This document shows positions 24,788-32,672 of a stretch of DNA of 64,000 nt, in pieces. The position numbers were made by a program, and so were the translations under genes. This DNA comes from Bradyrhizobium sp. CCGUVB1N3 (lineage in GTDB: Bacteria > Pseudomonadota > Alphaproteobacteria > Rhizobiales > Xanthobacteraceae): assembly GCF_024199925.1 (NCBI RefSeq), contig NZ_JANADR010000001.1:1798001-1862000 (forward strand). Direction: 5' to 3'. The notes below the pieces were generated by a model. That model made no database searches, had not been told where the DNA came from, and saw only the letters and a program-made list of their open reading frames with translations. Position 1 is the stretch's first letter. Each line of letters opens with the position of its first letter.

Positions 24788-25641
24788 CTTCGCAGGTAAC
24801 AGACGCAAACGCCGACGTGCAGCGACTATGCCGCCTCGCGGGCCTGCCGCGCGCGACGTATTACCGCCATCTCGCCAAACGCAGCAGCGAGACAGCAGAT
24901 TGCGAGCTGCGCGATGTGATCCAGCGCATCTGCCTCAAGCACGTCTTCTACGGCTATCGGCGGGTGACAGCTGCCCTCCGGCGCCAAGGTATGGCGGTGA
25001 ATGCCAAGAAAGTTCAGCGGCTTATGCGCCAGGATAATCTGCTCGCGCAGCGCAAGACGCCGTTCCTGAAGCCGCCTGCGGAACGGCCATCGGGCGTTCT
25101 CGTCGTCCCCAATCTGGTCCGCGGCCTGGTGCCATCCGCACCCGATCAGATCTGGGTCGCCGACATCACCTATGTCCATCTCGCCAAGACCTTCGCCTAT
25201 CTCGCCGTCATTCTGGATGCCTTCTCGCGCAAGGCTGTCGGATGGGCTTTTGAAGACACGCTCGATGCCTCACTCGCCATCGCTGCACTGGAGAAAGCCA
25301 TCGCCACCAGGAAGCCGGCACCCGGCAGCCTGATCCATCACTCCGACCGCGGAGTGCAATATGCGTCCATCGCCTATCGCCAGCGACTGGCCGATCGCGA
25401 CATCACCATCAGCATGAGCAGGCCGGGCAATCCCTTCGACAACGCCAAGGCCGAAAGCTTCATGAAGACGCTCAAGGCCGAGCAGGTCAACGGCCGGGCC
25501 TTTACTGACCTGGGCGACGCGCGCCGCCACATCAACAGCTTTATCGCAGAGGTCTACAACAAAGAGCGCCTCCATTCGGCGCTCGGATATCAGTCGCCTC
25601 TTGAATTCGAAACCGCGTTCGCCCAAAACAAAGCGCGATAA
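24784..25641 (+). CDS. IS3-family transposase OrfB (DDE integrase domain)
   Basis: 285 residues from ATG 24784; the functional product is probably the OrfAB fusion made by the shift at 24700-24706. The N-terminal HTH_21 region (RRVTAALRRQGMAVNAKKVQRL) precedes the retroviral-integrase fold. The catalytic triad is visible: D in WVADITYVH, D in HHSDRGVQY and E in DNAKAESFMKTLK. The C-terminal NKERLHSALGYQSP is characteristic. Intact. Confidence 0.93.
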   Translation: MTSQVTDANADVQRLCRLAGLPRATYYRHLAKRSSETADCELRDVIQRICLKHVFYGYRRVTAALRRQGMAVNAKKVQRLMRQDNLLAQRKTPFLKPPAERPSGVLVVPNLVRGLVPSAPDQIWVADITYVHLAKTFAYLAVILDAFSRKAVGWAFEDTLDASLAIAALEKAIATRKPAPGSLIHHSDRGVQYASIAYRQRLADRDITISMSRPGNPFDNAKAESFMKTLKAEQVNGRAFTDLGDARRHINSFIAEVYNKERLHSALGYQSPLEFETAFAQNKAR

Positions 25642-25706
25642 CGCATCGTGACAACCCCGCTGTCACTGAAATTATCGTGTCTCACTTCAGGGGTGCAGTC
25701 CAGTGC

Positions 25707-26028
25707 ACCTAATTCTCATCCGGCCTTGTACGTGGGCGGGCGGCGAAAGGACAAATACGTACACTGTCACTGTAATCCAAGGCGTCCGACCGGACTGCGC
25801 AGCGACCATGGGGTAGCGCCCTTCAAGAGAGCGGTACCGCCACCTTCGCGGCTCATCCTCCGCTTCTAGGTCTTGCAGGGGCTCCGCGCTGGCAATGGCG
25901 CCATCCCACCGATTTGCCCCGAGGTCTCAAGGATTTCGTAGAATCCGCAGAGCCTAGCGCCGCCTGTCAGCGGCTACTTTGCATGGGGTTGTTTTCGACG
26001 TTTTGGCCGGACGGTCGCCAACGGGCGG
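25707..26028. other. Right end of the island, non-coding
   Basis: About 320 bp without a convincing gene. It holds the partner arm of the older inverted repeat (25762-25780). At 26013-26037 there is a GCCAACG/CGTTGGC hairpin running into the 31-bp direct repeat. Confidence 0.5.
25762..25780 (-). repeat. Right arm of the older inverted repeat
   Basis: CACTGTCACTGTAATCCAA, an inverted match to 24304-24323. Confidence 0.5.
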
Positions 26029-26059
26029 TCCGTTGGCAACTGACCGCCCGAAAACGACT
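26029..26059 (+). repeat. 31-bp direct repeat, right copy
   Basis: TCCGTTGGCAACTGACCGCC followed by CGAAAACGACT; one mismatch to 18083-18113. It ends 20 bp before the tRNA-Pro 3' terminus. Confidence 0.7.
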
Positions 26060-26079
26060 TTGCAATGATTGCTGAATTT

Positions 26080-26157
26080 TGGTCGGAGCGAGAGGATTTG
26101 AACCTCCGACCCCTAGTCTCCCAGACTAGTGCGCTAACCGGGCTGCGCCACGCTCCG
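26080..26157 (-). tRNA. tRNA-Pro(GGG)
   Basis: A full cloverleaf is visible on the minus strand: acceptor CGGAGCG/CGCTCCG, D-arm GCGC/GCGC, anticodon arm CTAGT-CTGGGAG-ACTAG with anticodon GGG at 26120-26122, T-arm GGAGG-TTCAAAT-CCTCT with one unpaired position, discriminator A and encoded CCA. Its 3' end faces lower coordinates, into the island, and a fragment of that 3' end recurs at 17771. Confidence 0.95.
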
Positions 26158-26254
26158 AATGCCGTTCCCATAGCTAGGATCGCCGCTTTGCGCAAGCCGC
26201 CTGAACCGCCCGCACGACCGGGAACATTCCCCTGAAATCGCAGAATGCGCCGGC

Positions 26255-26827
26255 TCAGCCGGCCTTGAGCGCCTCATCGATCAGTTCGCGGCAGGCAACG
26301 AGGTCCTGAAGCACCCGCTCCAGCCGCTCCCGGTCGGCCGGGTTCGGGCCGGCGCGGTCGGCCGGGCCCTTGCGGAAGGTGGTGAGGATTTCCTCGTCGT
26401 CGATCTCGGCGAAGCGGAAATCGATGCCCTCCTCCTCCTCGCCCTGGTAGTCGTCATCGTCGGTATCGGCGACGCCGCGGATTTCGGGTTCGTCCTCGGT
26501 CTCCATCAGGCTCTGCCCGATCGCATCCTCGATCGCGCCGAACGAGACCGCAGCCGACGAATCGGCGAGCCCCTGGACCGACTTGATGCCGTGCTCCTTC
26601 AGGATCCGCTGCACGCCGCGGATAGTATAGCCCTCGCCGTAGAGCAGCCGGCGGATGCCCTTGAGCAGGTCGACGTCGTCGGGGCGGTAGTAGCGGCGGC
26701 CGCCGCTGCGCTTCATCGGCTTGATCTGGGAGAAGCGGGTCTCCCAGAACCGCAGGACGTGCTGCGGGATGTCGAGGTCCTGCGCTACTTCGCTGATGGT
26801 GCGGAACGCATCCGGCGCCTTGTCCAA
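26255..26827 (-). CDS. MerR family transcriptional regulator
   Basis: 190 residues. The N-terminal MerR helix-turn-helix and wing are clear: [25 protein letters not shown], then [35 protein letters not shown]. The C-terminus is acidic and low complexity ([14 protein letters not shown]), ending in a helix. No metal-binding Cys is present, so this is not a classical metal or oxidative-stress sensor. It follows ihfA by 25 bp on the same strand in the order plsX-fabH-ihfA-merR-tRNA-Pro, an arrangement common in alphaproteobacteria. The target is not known. Confidence 0.9.
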   Translation of the reverse strand: MDKAPDAFRTISEVAQDLDIPQHVLRFWETRFSQIKPMKRSGGRRYYRPDDVDLLKGIRRLLYGEGYTIRGVQRILKEHGIKSVQGLADSSAAVSFGAIEDAIGQSLMETEDEPEIRGVADTDDDDYQGEEEEGIDFRFAEIDDEEILTTFRKGPADRAGPNPADRERLERVLQDLVACRELIDEALKAG

Positions 26828-26852
26828 ATGCGGCTCTCCTTATGGGAGGCGA

Positions 26853-27194
26853 TTACGCCTCGGCCTGAGTCTTGCTGCCGTCGCCATTGGCCTTGTGTTG
26901 CGAATTGATCCGCTGCTTCAGGATGGCGGACGGCTTGAACACCATCACCCGGCGCGGCGAAATCGGCACTTCGGTACCGGTCTTCGGATTGCGGCCGATA
27001 CGCTGACCCTTCTTACGCACCATAAAGGAGCCGAACGAGGACAGTTTCACCGTCTCGCCCCGCTCGAGGCAATCGGTGATCTCCTTCAATACGAGTTCCA
27101 CGAAGGCAGACGATTCCGTCCGCGACAGGCCGACCTTTTGGTAGACGGCCTCGCAGAGATCGACACGCGTTACGGTTTTACTAGTCTCGGTCAT
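26853..27194 (-). CDS. ihfA: Integration host factor alpha subunit
   Basis: 113 residues from ATG 27194. The HU/IHF fold is evident: [48 protein letters not shown], then [15 protein letters not shown]. The R-x-x-R-N-P-K-T-G DNA-bending arm is intact. IHF is a heterodimer with IhfB that bends DNA in replication, recombination and transcription. A short basic/Gln-rich tail extends beyond the E. coli length of about 99. It sits between fabH and merR. Confidence 0.95.
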   Translation of the reverse strand: MTETSKTVTRVDLCEAVYQKVGLSRTESSAFVELVLKEITDCLERGETVKLSSFGSFMVRKKGQRIGRNPKTGTEVPISPRRVMVFKPSAILKQRINSQHKANGDGSKTQAEA

Positions 27195-27329
27195 CGCCCT
27201 GCCCCACATCACGGCGAACAATTGTCGTCTAAAATTATGAGGTTACGAGACGACGGTCAACCCGCTCATCCCCGCTTGAGTCGGCAAAATACGCTGCAAT
27301 CTCGGCAAAATTTTATCGATCGCGCTCTG

Positions 27330-28307
27330 CTACCAGCGGACGAGCGCGGAACCCCAGGTGAAACCGCCGCCCATCGCTTCCAGAAGCAGCAGGTCGCCCT
27401 TCTTGACCCGACCGTCCTTCACCGCGACCGACAGCGCCAGCGGTATAGAGGCCGCCGAGGTGTTGCCGTGCTTGTCGACGGTCAGCACCACCTTCTGCGG
27501 CGCAATATGCAGCTTGTGGGCGGACGCATCGATGATTCGCTTGTTGGCCTGGTGCGGGATGAACCAGTGGATGTCCTCGGCGGTCATGCCGGTTGCGTTG
27601 AAGGCATCGACGATCACGTCGGTGATCATGCCGACCGCGTGCTTGAACACCTCCTTGCCTTCCATGCGCAAGTGGCCAACCGTCCTGGTCGAGCCGGGCC
27701 CCCCATCGACGAACAGCTTGGCCTTGTGGCGACCGTCCGAACGGAGATGCGTGGTCAGCACGCCGCTGTCGGAGATCTTGCCCGGTTGCGTCTGCGCTTC
27801 CAGCACGATGGCGCCGGCGCCGTCGCCGAACAGCACGCACGTGCCGCGGTCGTTCCAGTCGAGGATACGCGAGAAGGTTTCCGCGCCGATCACCAGCGCG
27901 CGCTTGTAGGCGCCGGTGCGCAGGAAATTGTCGGCAGTGGCGAGCGCGAACACGAAGCCGGAGCAGACCGCCTGGAGGTCGAACGCCACGCCATGGTTGA
28001 TCCCGAGCCCGTGCTGGACGGCGACTGCGGTCGCCGGAAACGTGTTGTCGGGCGTCGAGGTCGCGAGCACGATCAGATCGATCGCCTGCGGATCGAGCCG
28101 GGCATGAGCGAGCGCGGCGCGCGCCGCCTTGATCGCAAGGTGCGAGGTGAACTCGTCGTCGGCCGCGATGTGACGCTCGCGAATGCCCGTGCGTTGCACG
28201 ATCCACTCGTCCGATGTGTCGATGCGGGCCGCCAACTCGGCATTGGTCACGACACGCTCCGGCAAATAGCTGCCGCAGCCGAGCACGACCGATCGAATTT
28301 GAGTCAC
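27330..28307 (-). CDS. fabH: 3-oxoacyl-ACP synthase III (KAS III)
   Basis: 325 residues from GTG 28307. The Cys-His-Asn triad is present: AVCSGF (Cys near 113), [12 protein letters not shown] (His near 249) and KHGNTSAAS (Asn near 279). The N-terminal [19 protein letters not shown] is typical. It condenses acetyl-CoA with malonyl-ACP to start fatty-acid synthesis. Its start overlaps the plsX stop as GTGA, so translation is coupled. Confidence 0.97.
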   Translation of the reverse strand: MTQIRSVVLGCGSYLPERVVTNAELAARIDTSDEWIVQRTGIRERHIAADDEFTSHLAIKAARAALAHARLDPQAIDLIVLATSTPDNTFPATAVAVQHGLGINHGVAFDLQAVCSGFVFALATADNFLRTGAYKRALVIGAETFSRILDWNDRGTCVLFGDGAGAIVLEAQTQPGKISDSGVLTTHLRSDGRHKAKLFVDGGPGSTRTVGHLRMEGKEVFKHAVGMITDVIVDAFNATGMTAEDIHWFIPHQANKRIIDASAHKLHIAPQKVVLTVDKHGNTSAASIPLALSVAVKDGRVKKGDLLLLEAMGGGFTWGSALVRW

Positions 28308-29365
28308 GAAACAGCCTCCTGCGCGGTCGGCACTGAAGTCAGCGCGCCACCGTCGCGGTTGAGCATCTGATTGATCTTGTTCAGGAGATCGTAGTGGACC
28401 ATCTCATAGCCAACATCGATCGCATAGGCAAAGCCTTCGGCGCTGATTCCGCCGTGGCTCTTGACCACGAGGCCCCTCAATCCGAGGAACACACCGCCAT
28501 TGGACTTGTTCGGGTCCATCTTGTCGCGCAGGGCCTGGAAAGCACCGCGCGCGAAGAGGTAGCCCAGCTTGGACAACCAGCTCCGCTGCATCTCGTTACG
28601 GAGCAATTCCGCCATCTGCCGCGCGGTTCCCTCGGCCGCCTTGAGTGCGATATTGCCGCTGAAACCTTCGGTGACGATGACGTCGGCCAGTCCCTTGCCG
28701 ATGCCGTCACCCTCGACGAAGCCGAGATAGTCGAGCTCCGGCAGGTTCATCGCGCGCAGCTTTTCGCCGGCCTCGCGGATCTCCTCGTGTCCCTTGATCT
28801 CCTCGGTTCCGATATTGAGCAGGCCGACCGAGGGGCGCGGCTTGTCGAACAGCACACTCGCCATCGCCGCGCCCATGACTGCGAGCGACACCAGATGGTG
28901 CGCATCGCCGCCGATGGTGGCGCCGAGGTCGAGCACGACGGAATCGCCGCGCTTGGTCGGCCATAACCCGGCAATAGCCGGGCGATCGATGCCCGGCAGC
29001 GTACGCAGGTGGAAGCGCGACATCGCCATCAGTGCGCCGGTGTTACCGGCGGAGACCGCAACATCCGCCTCGCCTTTCTTGACCGCGTCAATGGCGAGCC
29101 ACATCGAGGAGGTCTTGCGGCCGCGCCGCAGCGCCTGGCTCGGCTTGTCCTCCATGCCGACGGCGACGTCGGTGTGAATCACCTTCGAGGCGGCCTTTAG
29201 CGAGGGATGCCTCTGGAGCTCCGGCTCGATCTTGGCGCGGTCGCCGACCAGCAGGAATTCAGTATCGGGATGCCGGGCAAGCGAGATGGCCGCGCCGGGA
29301 ATGACGACGGGCGCGCCGACATCGCCTCCCATGGCGTCAAGCGCGATTCGAACCTTGCTTGGCAT
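28304..29365 (-). CDS. plsX: Phosphate acyltransferase PlsX
   Basis: 353 residues. Family features are [19 protein letters not shown] at the start, [12 protein letters not shown] and [22 protein letters not shown] sequence ([20 protein letters not shown] region). It makes acyl-phosphate from acyl-ACP for phospholipid synthesis, in concert with PlsY. It heads a lipid operon with fabH; the 5' gap of about 300 bp probably holds the promoter. Confidence 0.97.
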   Translation of the reverse strand: MPSKVRIALDAMGGDVGAPVVIPGAAISLARHPDTEFLLVGDRAKIEPELQRHPSLKAASKVIHTDVAVGMEDKPSQALRRGRKTSSMWLAIDAVKKGEADVAVSAGNTGALMAMSRFHLRTLPGIDRPAIAGLWPTKRGDSVVLDLGATIGGDAHHLVSLAVMGAAMASVLFDKPRPSVGLLNIGTEEIKGHEEIREAGEKLRAMNLPELDYLGFVEGDGIGKGLADVIVTEGFSGNIALKAAEGTARQMAELLRNEMQRSWLSKLGYLFARGAFQALRDKMDPNKSNGGVFLGLRGLVVKSHGGISAEGFAYAIDVGYEMVHYDLLNKINQMLNRDGGALTSVPTAQEAVS

Positions 29366-29673
29366 GAACTCCCGGAAACCTGGTCTCGTGCGGTCTAAGA
29401 ACTAGCGGGGCCGCGGAATGGGTTCGCCATCATCAACAGCGATCGGCCAGGCGCCACGCCGCACCCGAACCGGGCCGCGACAATAACGTTTCCCCGCGTC
29501 GAAACAACCTCTTGACCCCAGCCTTTTGCATCCCGGGCGATCCCGGATCGCGCCCGCCCCAGCGAGAAAAATATCATGAAATCAAACCGATGAAGCAATG
29601 TTTCAACCTGACGAGGCAAACCATTCATGCACATCGCAAAGCGAGCCCACCCGCGGCGCACCGTTATTTGCCC
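29366..29673. other. Intergenic region, plsX promoter side
   Basis: About 308 bp between two same-strand genes. A few small inverted repeats (CCCGGGCGATCCCGG) are visible; I see no gene or clear regulatory motif. It probably contains the plsX promoter and the DUF177 gene's end. Confidence 0.4.
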
Positions 29674-30255
29674 TCATTTGCGCTTGGGCTTGTCTTTGGG
29701 TTCGTCCTGGAGCGCCTTCAACGCCGCAAAGGGGTGATCCTCGGGATCGGGGGCCGTCACCTGCGCCTCGAACACCGCCCCCGGCTTACGCGGATAGGGG
29801 TCGATGCCCAAGAACAGGGCGTCCGTCGCCAGCCGGCCGAGGTCGATGACGCCGCCAATGATCGCCTCCGGCGGTTCGGGGGCGGCCTCGGCGTCGTCGC
29901 TGTCCTGCCCCTCCTCGATGAGGTCGGCGAGCCGCCGCGCCTCGGCCTCGGGTGCGAACATCAGGTCGATCTCCTCGTCGATCTCGCTCTCGATCGGGTC
30001 GAGCGTCACCACGCAGGTCTGGCCGATCCGCGCCCGGACGTTGCCGGTAACATGCACCCGCCCGCCGCTCTTCGGGGACACGTCGAAAGAGGCTTGGGCG
30101 GAGAGGACCTCGCGAACGCCCGCGACCCCGGCGATGGCCTCGCGCTCGCGGCTCGATGCCTCGATCTCCCTATGCACACCGGTGTCCGGAATCTGGGCCA
30201 CGATCAGGGGCACGCGCCAAGGATCGGTCTCGGGTCCGGCATTGGGTCTGGTCAT
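29674..30255 (-). CDS. DUF177 (YceD-like) protein
   Basis: 193 residues from ATG 30255. DUF177 features: RVPLIVAQIPDTGVHREIEA, then VTGNVRARIGQTCVVTLDPIESEIDEEIDLMF, with C in the RIGQTCVVTLDP strand pair, and GVIDLGRLATDALFLGIDPYPRKPGA. In other bacteria this gene sits next to rpmF and plsX and has been tied to 23S rRNA accumulation. Here it overlaps the upstream chaperone gene by ATGA and lies upstream of plsX. Confidence 0.9.
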   Translation of the reverse strand: MTRPNAGPETDPWRVPLIVAQIPDTGVHREIEASSREREAIAGVAGVREVLSAQASFDVSPKSGGRVHVTGNVRARIGQTCVVTLDPIESEIDEEIDLMFAPEAEARRLADLIEEGQDSDDAEAAPEPPEAIIGGVIDLGRLATDALFLGIDPYPRKPGAVFEAQVTAPDPEDHPFAALKALQDEPKDKPKRK

Positions 30256-30803
30256 GGCGCCACATGCTCCCCTGGCGGCGGTGGAAACGCAAATGAACCG
30301 CGCAGCAGCGCGCCCTGGTCGGTCCGGGCGAGCTCGGCTTCCGTGGCCCTCGCATAGGCCGCAAGCCGCCGCGCCTGCGCGCTGTCGGTCCCATTCAAAA
30401 TATTCTTGCAGATCGCCGATGCCAGCGCCTCGCCGCCTTCGTCCATGGCTTGGTCGTAGGCCCGGGCCCGGCCATAAAAGGCCTCGCCAAAGGCCCGCAT
30501 CCGCTTGGGAACGGCCTGATCCCCGATACCCATCTCCCGCAAATTGTCGTCCATGTCCTCGCAGAAGCGGTCGAACAGCGCCTGCGACAGTTCGGTGTCG
30601 TCGGAAGCCGCCCGCAGCCGGCGCAGCAGGAGCCACAAATGCAGGAGAACCAGGTCGAATCGGCCATTAACCGTGTCCGGGACGGCCAAGTCCCGGTAAA
30701 ACATGGGTTCTCGCGCCTGCGTCACGATCATGCCATAGATGGTCTCAATGGTGCCGCGCGGGGCTAGCGGGGGTTTCCTGAAGTGTTTGAACGGCCAAAG
30801 CAT
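30252..30803 (-). CDS. Ubiquinol-cytochrome c chaperone (CBP3/UQCC1 family)
   Basis: 183 residues from ATG 30803; a GTG at 30815 would add four. The domain is clear: TIETIYGMIVTQAREPMFYRDLAVPDTVNGRFDLVLLHLWLLLRRL, then LSQALFDRFCEDMDDNLREMGIGDQAVPKRMRAFGEAFYGR. In mitochondria CBP3 helps cytochrome b assembly into the bc1 complex, and the bacterial relatives are thought to do the same. Coupled to DUF177 by a 4-bp overlap. Divergent from bamE. Confidence 0.92.
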   Translation of the reverse strand: MLWPFKHFRKPPLAPRGTIETIYGMIVTQAREPMFYRDLAVPDTVNGRFDLVLLHLWLLLRRLRAASDDTELSQALFDRFCEDMDDNLREMGIGDQAVPKRMRAFGEAFYGRARAYDQAMDEGGEALASAICKNILNGTDSAQARRLAAYARATEAELARTDQGALLRGSFAFPPPPGEHVAP

Positions 30804-30901
30804 TGTGGGTTCCACAAGCGTGCGTGCGCGGGTTGCGCTCGCCGCGTCTGCCCGGTACTTCAGCGCCTCGCGCGACGCAAGGGGACGGGATAGTTCCGAG
30901 A

Positions 30902-31378
30902 ATGACCAATTCGAGCCAGACCAGCCACCGCGGAACCAAGGCGCGCGGCCATTATGCGCGCTGGCGCGCCGTCGCCGCCGCGGCGTTCGTCAGCATCGCG
31001 CTTGCCGCCTGCACGGGCGAGCAGTTCCAGAAGGGCTACATCCTGCCGCCGGGTGCACTCGAGCAGATTCCACTCGGCGCGAGCCAGGATCAGGTGCTGA
31101 TCGTGATGGGCACGCCCTCCACCGTCGCGACGCTGGACGGTGAGGTGTTCTATTACATCTCGCAGCGCTCGCAACGCCCGGTCGCCTTCATGAACCAGAG
31201 TGTCGTCGACCAGCGCGTGATCGCAATCTACTTCGACAAGAACCGGCGCGTGCGCCGGCTTGCGAATTACGGCCTGCAGGACGGCAAGATCTTCGACTCC
31301 ATCAGCCGCTCCACGCCGACCTCGGGTCAGGAGCTCAACTACCTCACACCGCTGTTCAAGCTGCTCAGCTTCAACTGA
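30902..31378 (+). CDS. bamE: Outer membrane protein assembly factor BamE (SmpA/OmlA)
   Basis: 158 residues from ATG 30902. The lipobox LAAC follows a hydrophobic stretch (AAAAFVSIALAAC, Cys near 37), so it is lipidated and sorted to the outer membrane. The BamE fold has LEQIPLGASQDQVLIVMGTPSTVATLDGEVFYYISQ and later VDQRVIAIYFDKNRRVRRLANYGLQDG. It supports the BamA barrel-insertion complex. The N-terminal extension before the lipobox is longer than usual; an ATG nearer the signal is not available in frame. Confidence 0.93.
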   Translation: MTNSSQTSHRGTKARGHYARWRAVAAAAFVSIALAACTGEQFQKGYILPPGALEQIPLGASQDQVLIVMGTPSTVATLDGEVFYYISQRSQRPVAFMNQSVVDQRVIAIYFDKNRRVRRLANYGLQDGKIFDSISRSTPTSGQELNYLTPLFKLLSFN

Positions 31379-31472
31379 GATCAGGCTGCGGCGTCGTGCC
31401 GCTCCACGCTGCTTGCGGTTGCAGCCCACGTTCCCTACGCTCCCTGCAAAACAAGACGCAGGGAGTGGGTTC

Positions 31473-32474
31473 GTGACCAGGAGATCGTTTTCCCGCCGGC
31501 GCGTGCTGACCGGCGCGGCAGCCCTGTCGACGGCGGCGATCCTGCCGCGCGCGAGCCTTGCCGACTGGAAGCCCACCGAGAACATCCGCATCATCGTGCC
31601 GGCTGCCGCCGGCGGCTCGACCGACGTCATGGGACGGCTGCTCGCGGCGCATCTGCAAACCGCCTGGGGCCAATCGGCGGTCGTGGAGAACCGCTCGGGC
31701 GGCGGCGGCACCATCGGCACCGCGGAAGCCGCGCGCGCCAAAGCGGATGGCCACACCATCCTGATCGGCAATCCCGGCCCCAACGCGATCGCCTACAGCA
31801 TCTTCAAGAACCTCAGCTATAAGGCCGACCAGCTCCAGGCGGTCTCCAACATGATCCGGATCCCGAACATCGTCTCGGCGCATCCGAAGACCGGTATCAA
31901 GTCGATCGGAGAGCTGATCGCCTTCCTCAAGGCCAATCCGGATAAGTTCAGCTACGCCTCCTCCGGCGTCGGCCAGAGCCCTCACCTCACCGGCGCCTGG
32001 TTTCTCCAGCTCACCGGGCTGAAGATGACGCACATCCCGTTCCGCGGCGCGGGGCCCGCGCTCCAGGCGGCGCTCGCCGGCGACATCCAGATCCTGTTCG
32101 ACAACCTCTATCCGAGCCTGCCGCAGGTGCAGAACGGCACGCTCAACGGGCTCTGCGTCACCACGCCGGAGCGCAGCGAGCTCGCGCCCAACCTTCCGAC
32201 CATGCGCGAGAGCGCGCCGGAGCTTGCCAATTTCGACGTGTCGTCCTGGTTCGGCGTCTTCCTGCCGAAGAACGTGCCCGCACCCGTACTCGAGGCGCTG
32301 AATCTTCAGGTGAAGGCGATGCTCGCGCGCGAGGAGATCAGGAAGAACATCGTCTCCATGGGCGCCCGCGCCGACTACGGCACCCCGCAGCAATTTTCCG
32401 ATTTCGTCGATGCCGAGACCAAGAAGTTCGCGGGCATCATCGCGAAGGAAGGTCTTCAGATGGATGTGCAGTAG
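31473..32474 (+). CDS. Bug/TctC-family periplasmic substrate-binding protein
   Basis: 333 residues from GTG 31473, with GGGAG upstream. A twin-arginine type signal (TRRSFSRRRVLTGAAALSTAAIL) precedes the Bug fold: RIIVPAAAGGSTDVMGRLLA, VVENRSGGGGTIG, SSGVGQSPHLTGAWFLQ, HIPFRGAGPALQAALAG and PNLPTMRESAPE. Such proteins bind carboxylates or related small molecules for tripartite tricarboxylate transporters. No tctA or tctB is nearby, so it is an orphan, as is common in this group. Ligand unknown. Confidence 0.9.
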   Translation: MTRRSFSRRRVLTGAAALSTAAILPRASLADWKPTENIRIIVPAAAGGSTDVMGRLLAAHLQTAWGQSAVVENRSGGGGTIGTAEAARAKADGHTILIGNPGPNAIAYSIFKNLSYKADQLQAVSNMIRIPNIVSAHPKTGIKSIGELIAFLKANPDKFSYASSGVGQSPHLTGAWFLQLTGLKMTHIPFRGAGPALQAALAGDIQILFDNLYPSLPQVQNGTLNGLCVTTPERSELAPNLPTMRESAPELANFDVSSWFGVFLPKNVPAPVLEALNLQVKAMLAREEIRKNIVSMGARADYGTPQQFSDFVDAETKKFAGIIAKEGLQMDVQ

Positions 32475-32483
32475 GCGCTGTTC

Positions 32484-32606
32484 GTCATTCCGGGGCGGTC
32501 CGCAGGACCGAACTATGGTGCGCACTTGCGCACCTGAGAATCTCGAGATTCCGGGTTCGATGCTCCGGGCCGCGCTTGCGGTCCCGTCGCATCGCCCCGG
32601 AATGAC
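32484..32606. repeat. Palindromic repeat, family GTCATTCCGGGGCG
   Basis: 123 bp from GTCATTCCGGGGCGG to CGCCCCGGAATGAC, with a CGAGATTCCGGG inner part. The copy at 37242-37337 is nearly identical over its last 70 bp. Confidence 0.8.
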
Positions 32607-32616
32607 ACCCAGGAGA

Positions 32617-32655
32617 AAACAAAAACCCCGCGGCTTGCGCCGCGGGGTTTTGTTT
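32617..32655. terminator. Bidirectional intrinsic terminator
   Basis: AAAACAAAAACCCCGCGGC, loop, then GCCGCGGGGTTTTGTTTT. Stem with A-run before and T-run after, so it works for both the Bug gene and the convergent hppA. Confidence 0.85.
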
Positions 32656-32672
32656 TGCGCTGTCGCCGTTGC

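Larger units (their letters stand above)
24325..25702 (+). mobile_element. Complete IS3-family insertion sequence
   Basis: 1378 bp bounded by 43-bp inverted repeats with a single mismatch: left 24325-24367 beginning TGGACTGCACCCCTGAAG, right 25660-25702 ending CTTCAGGGGTGCAGTCCA. Flanks show a 4-bp direct repeat GTGC (24321-24324 and 25703-25706). It carries orfA and orfB with a -1 frameshift site. Both ORFs are intact, so the copy looks recent and potentially active. Confidence 0.92.

Noticed and set aside
25974..26195. 73-residue minus frame across tRNA-Pro
   Set aside because: It overlaps the tRNA and the repeat; the RRFKSSRSDQ part is a translation of the tRNA itself.
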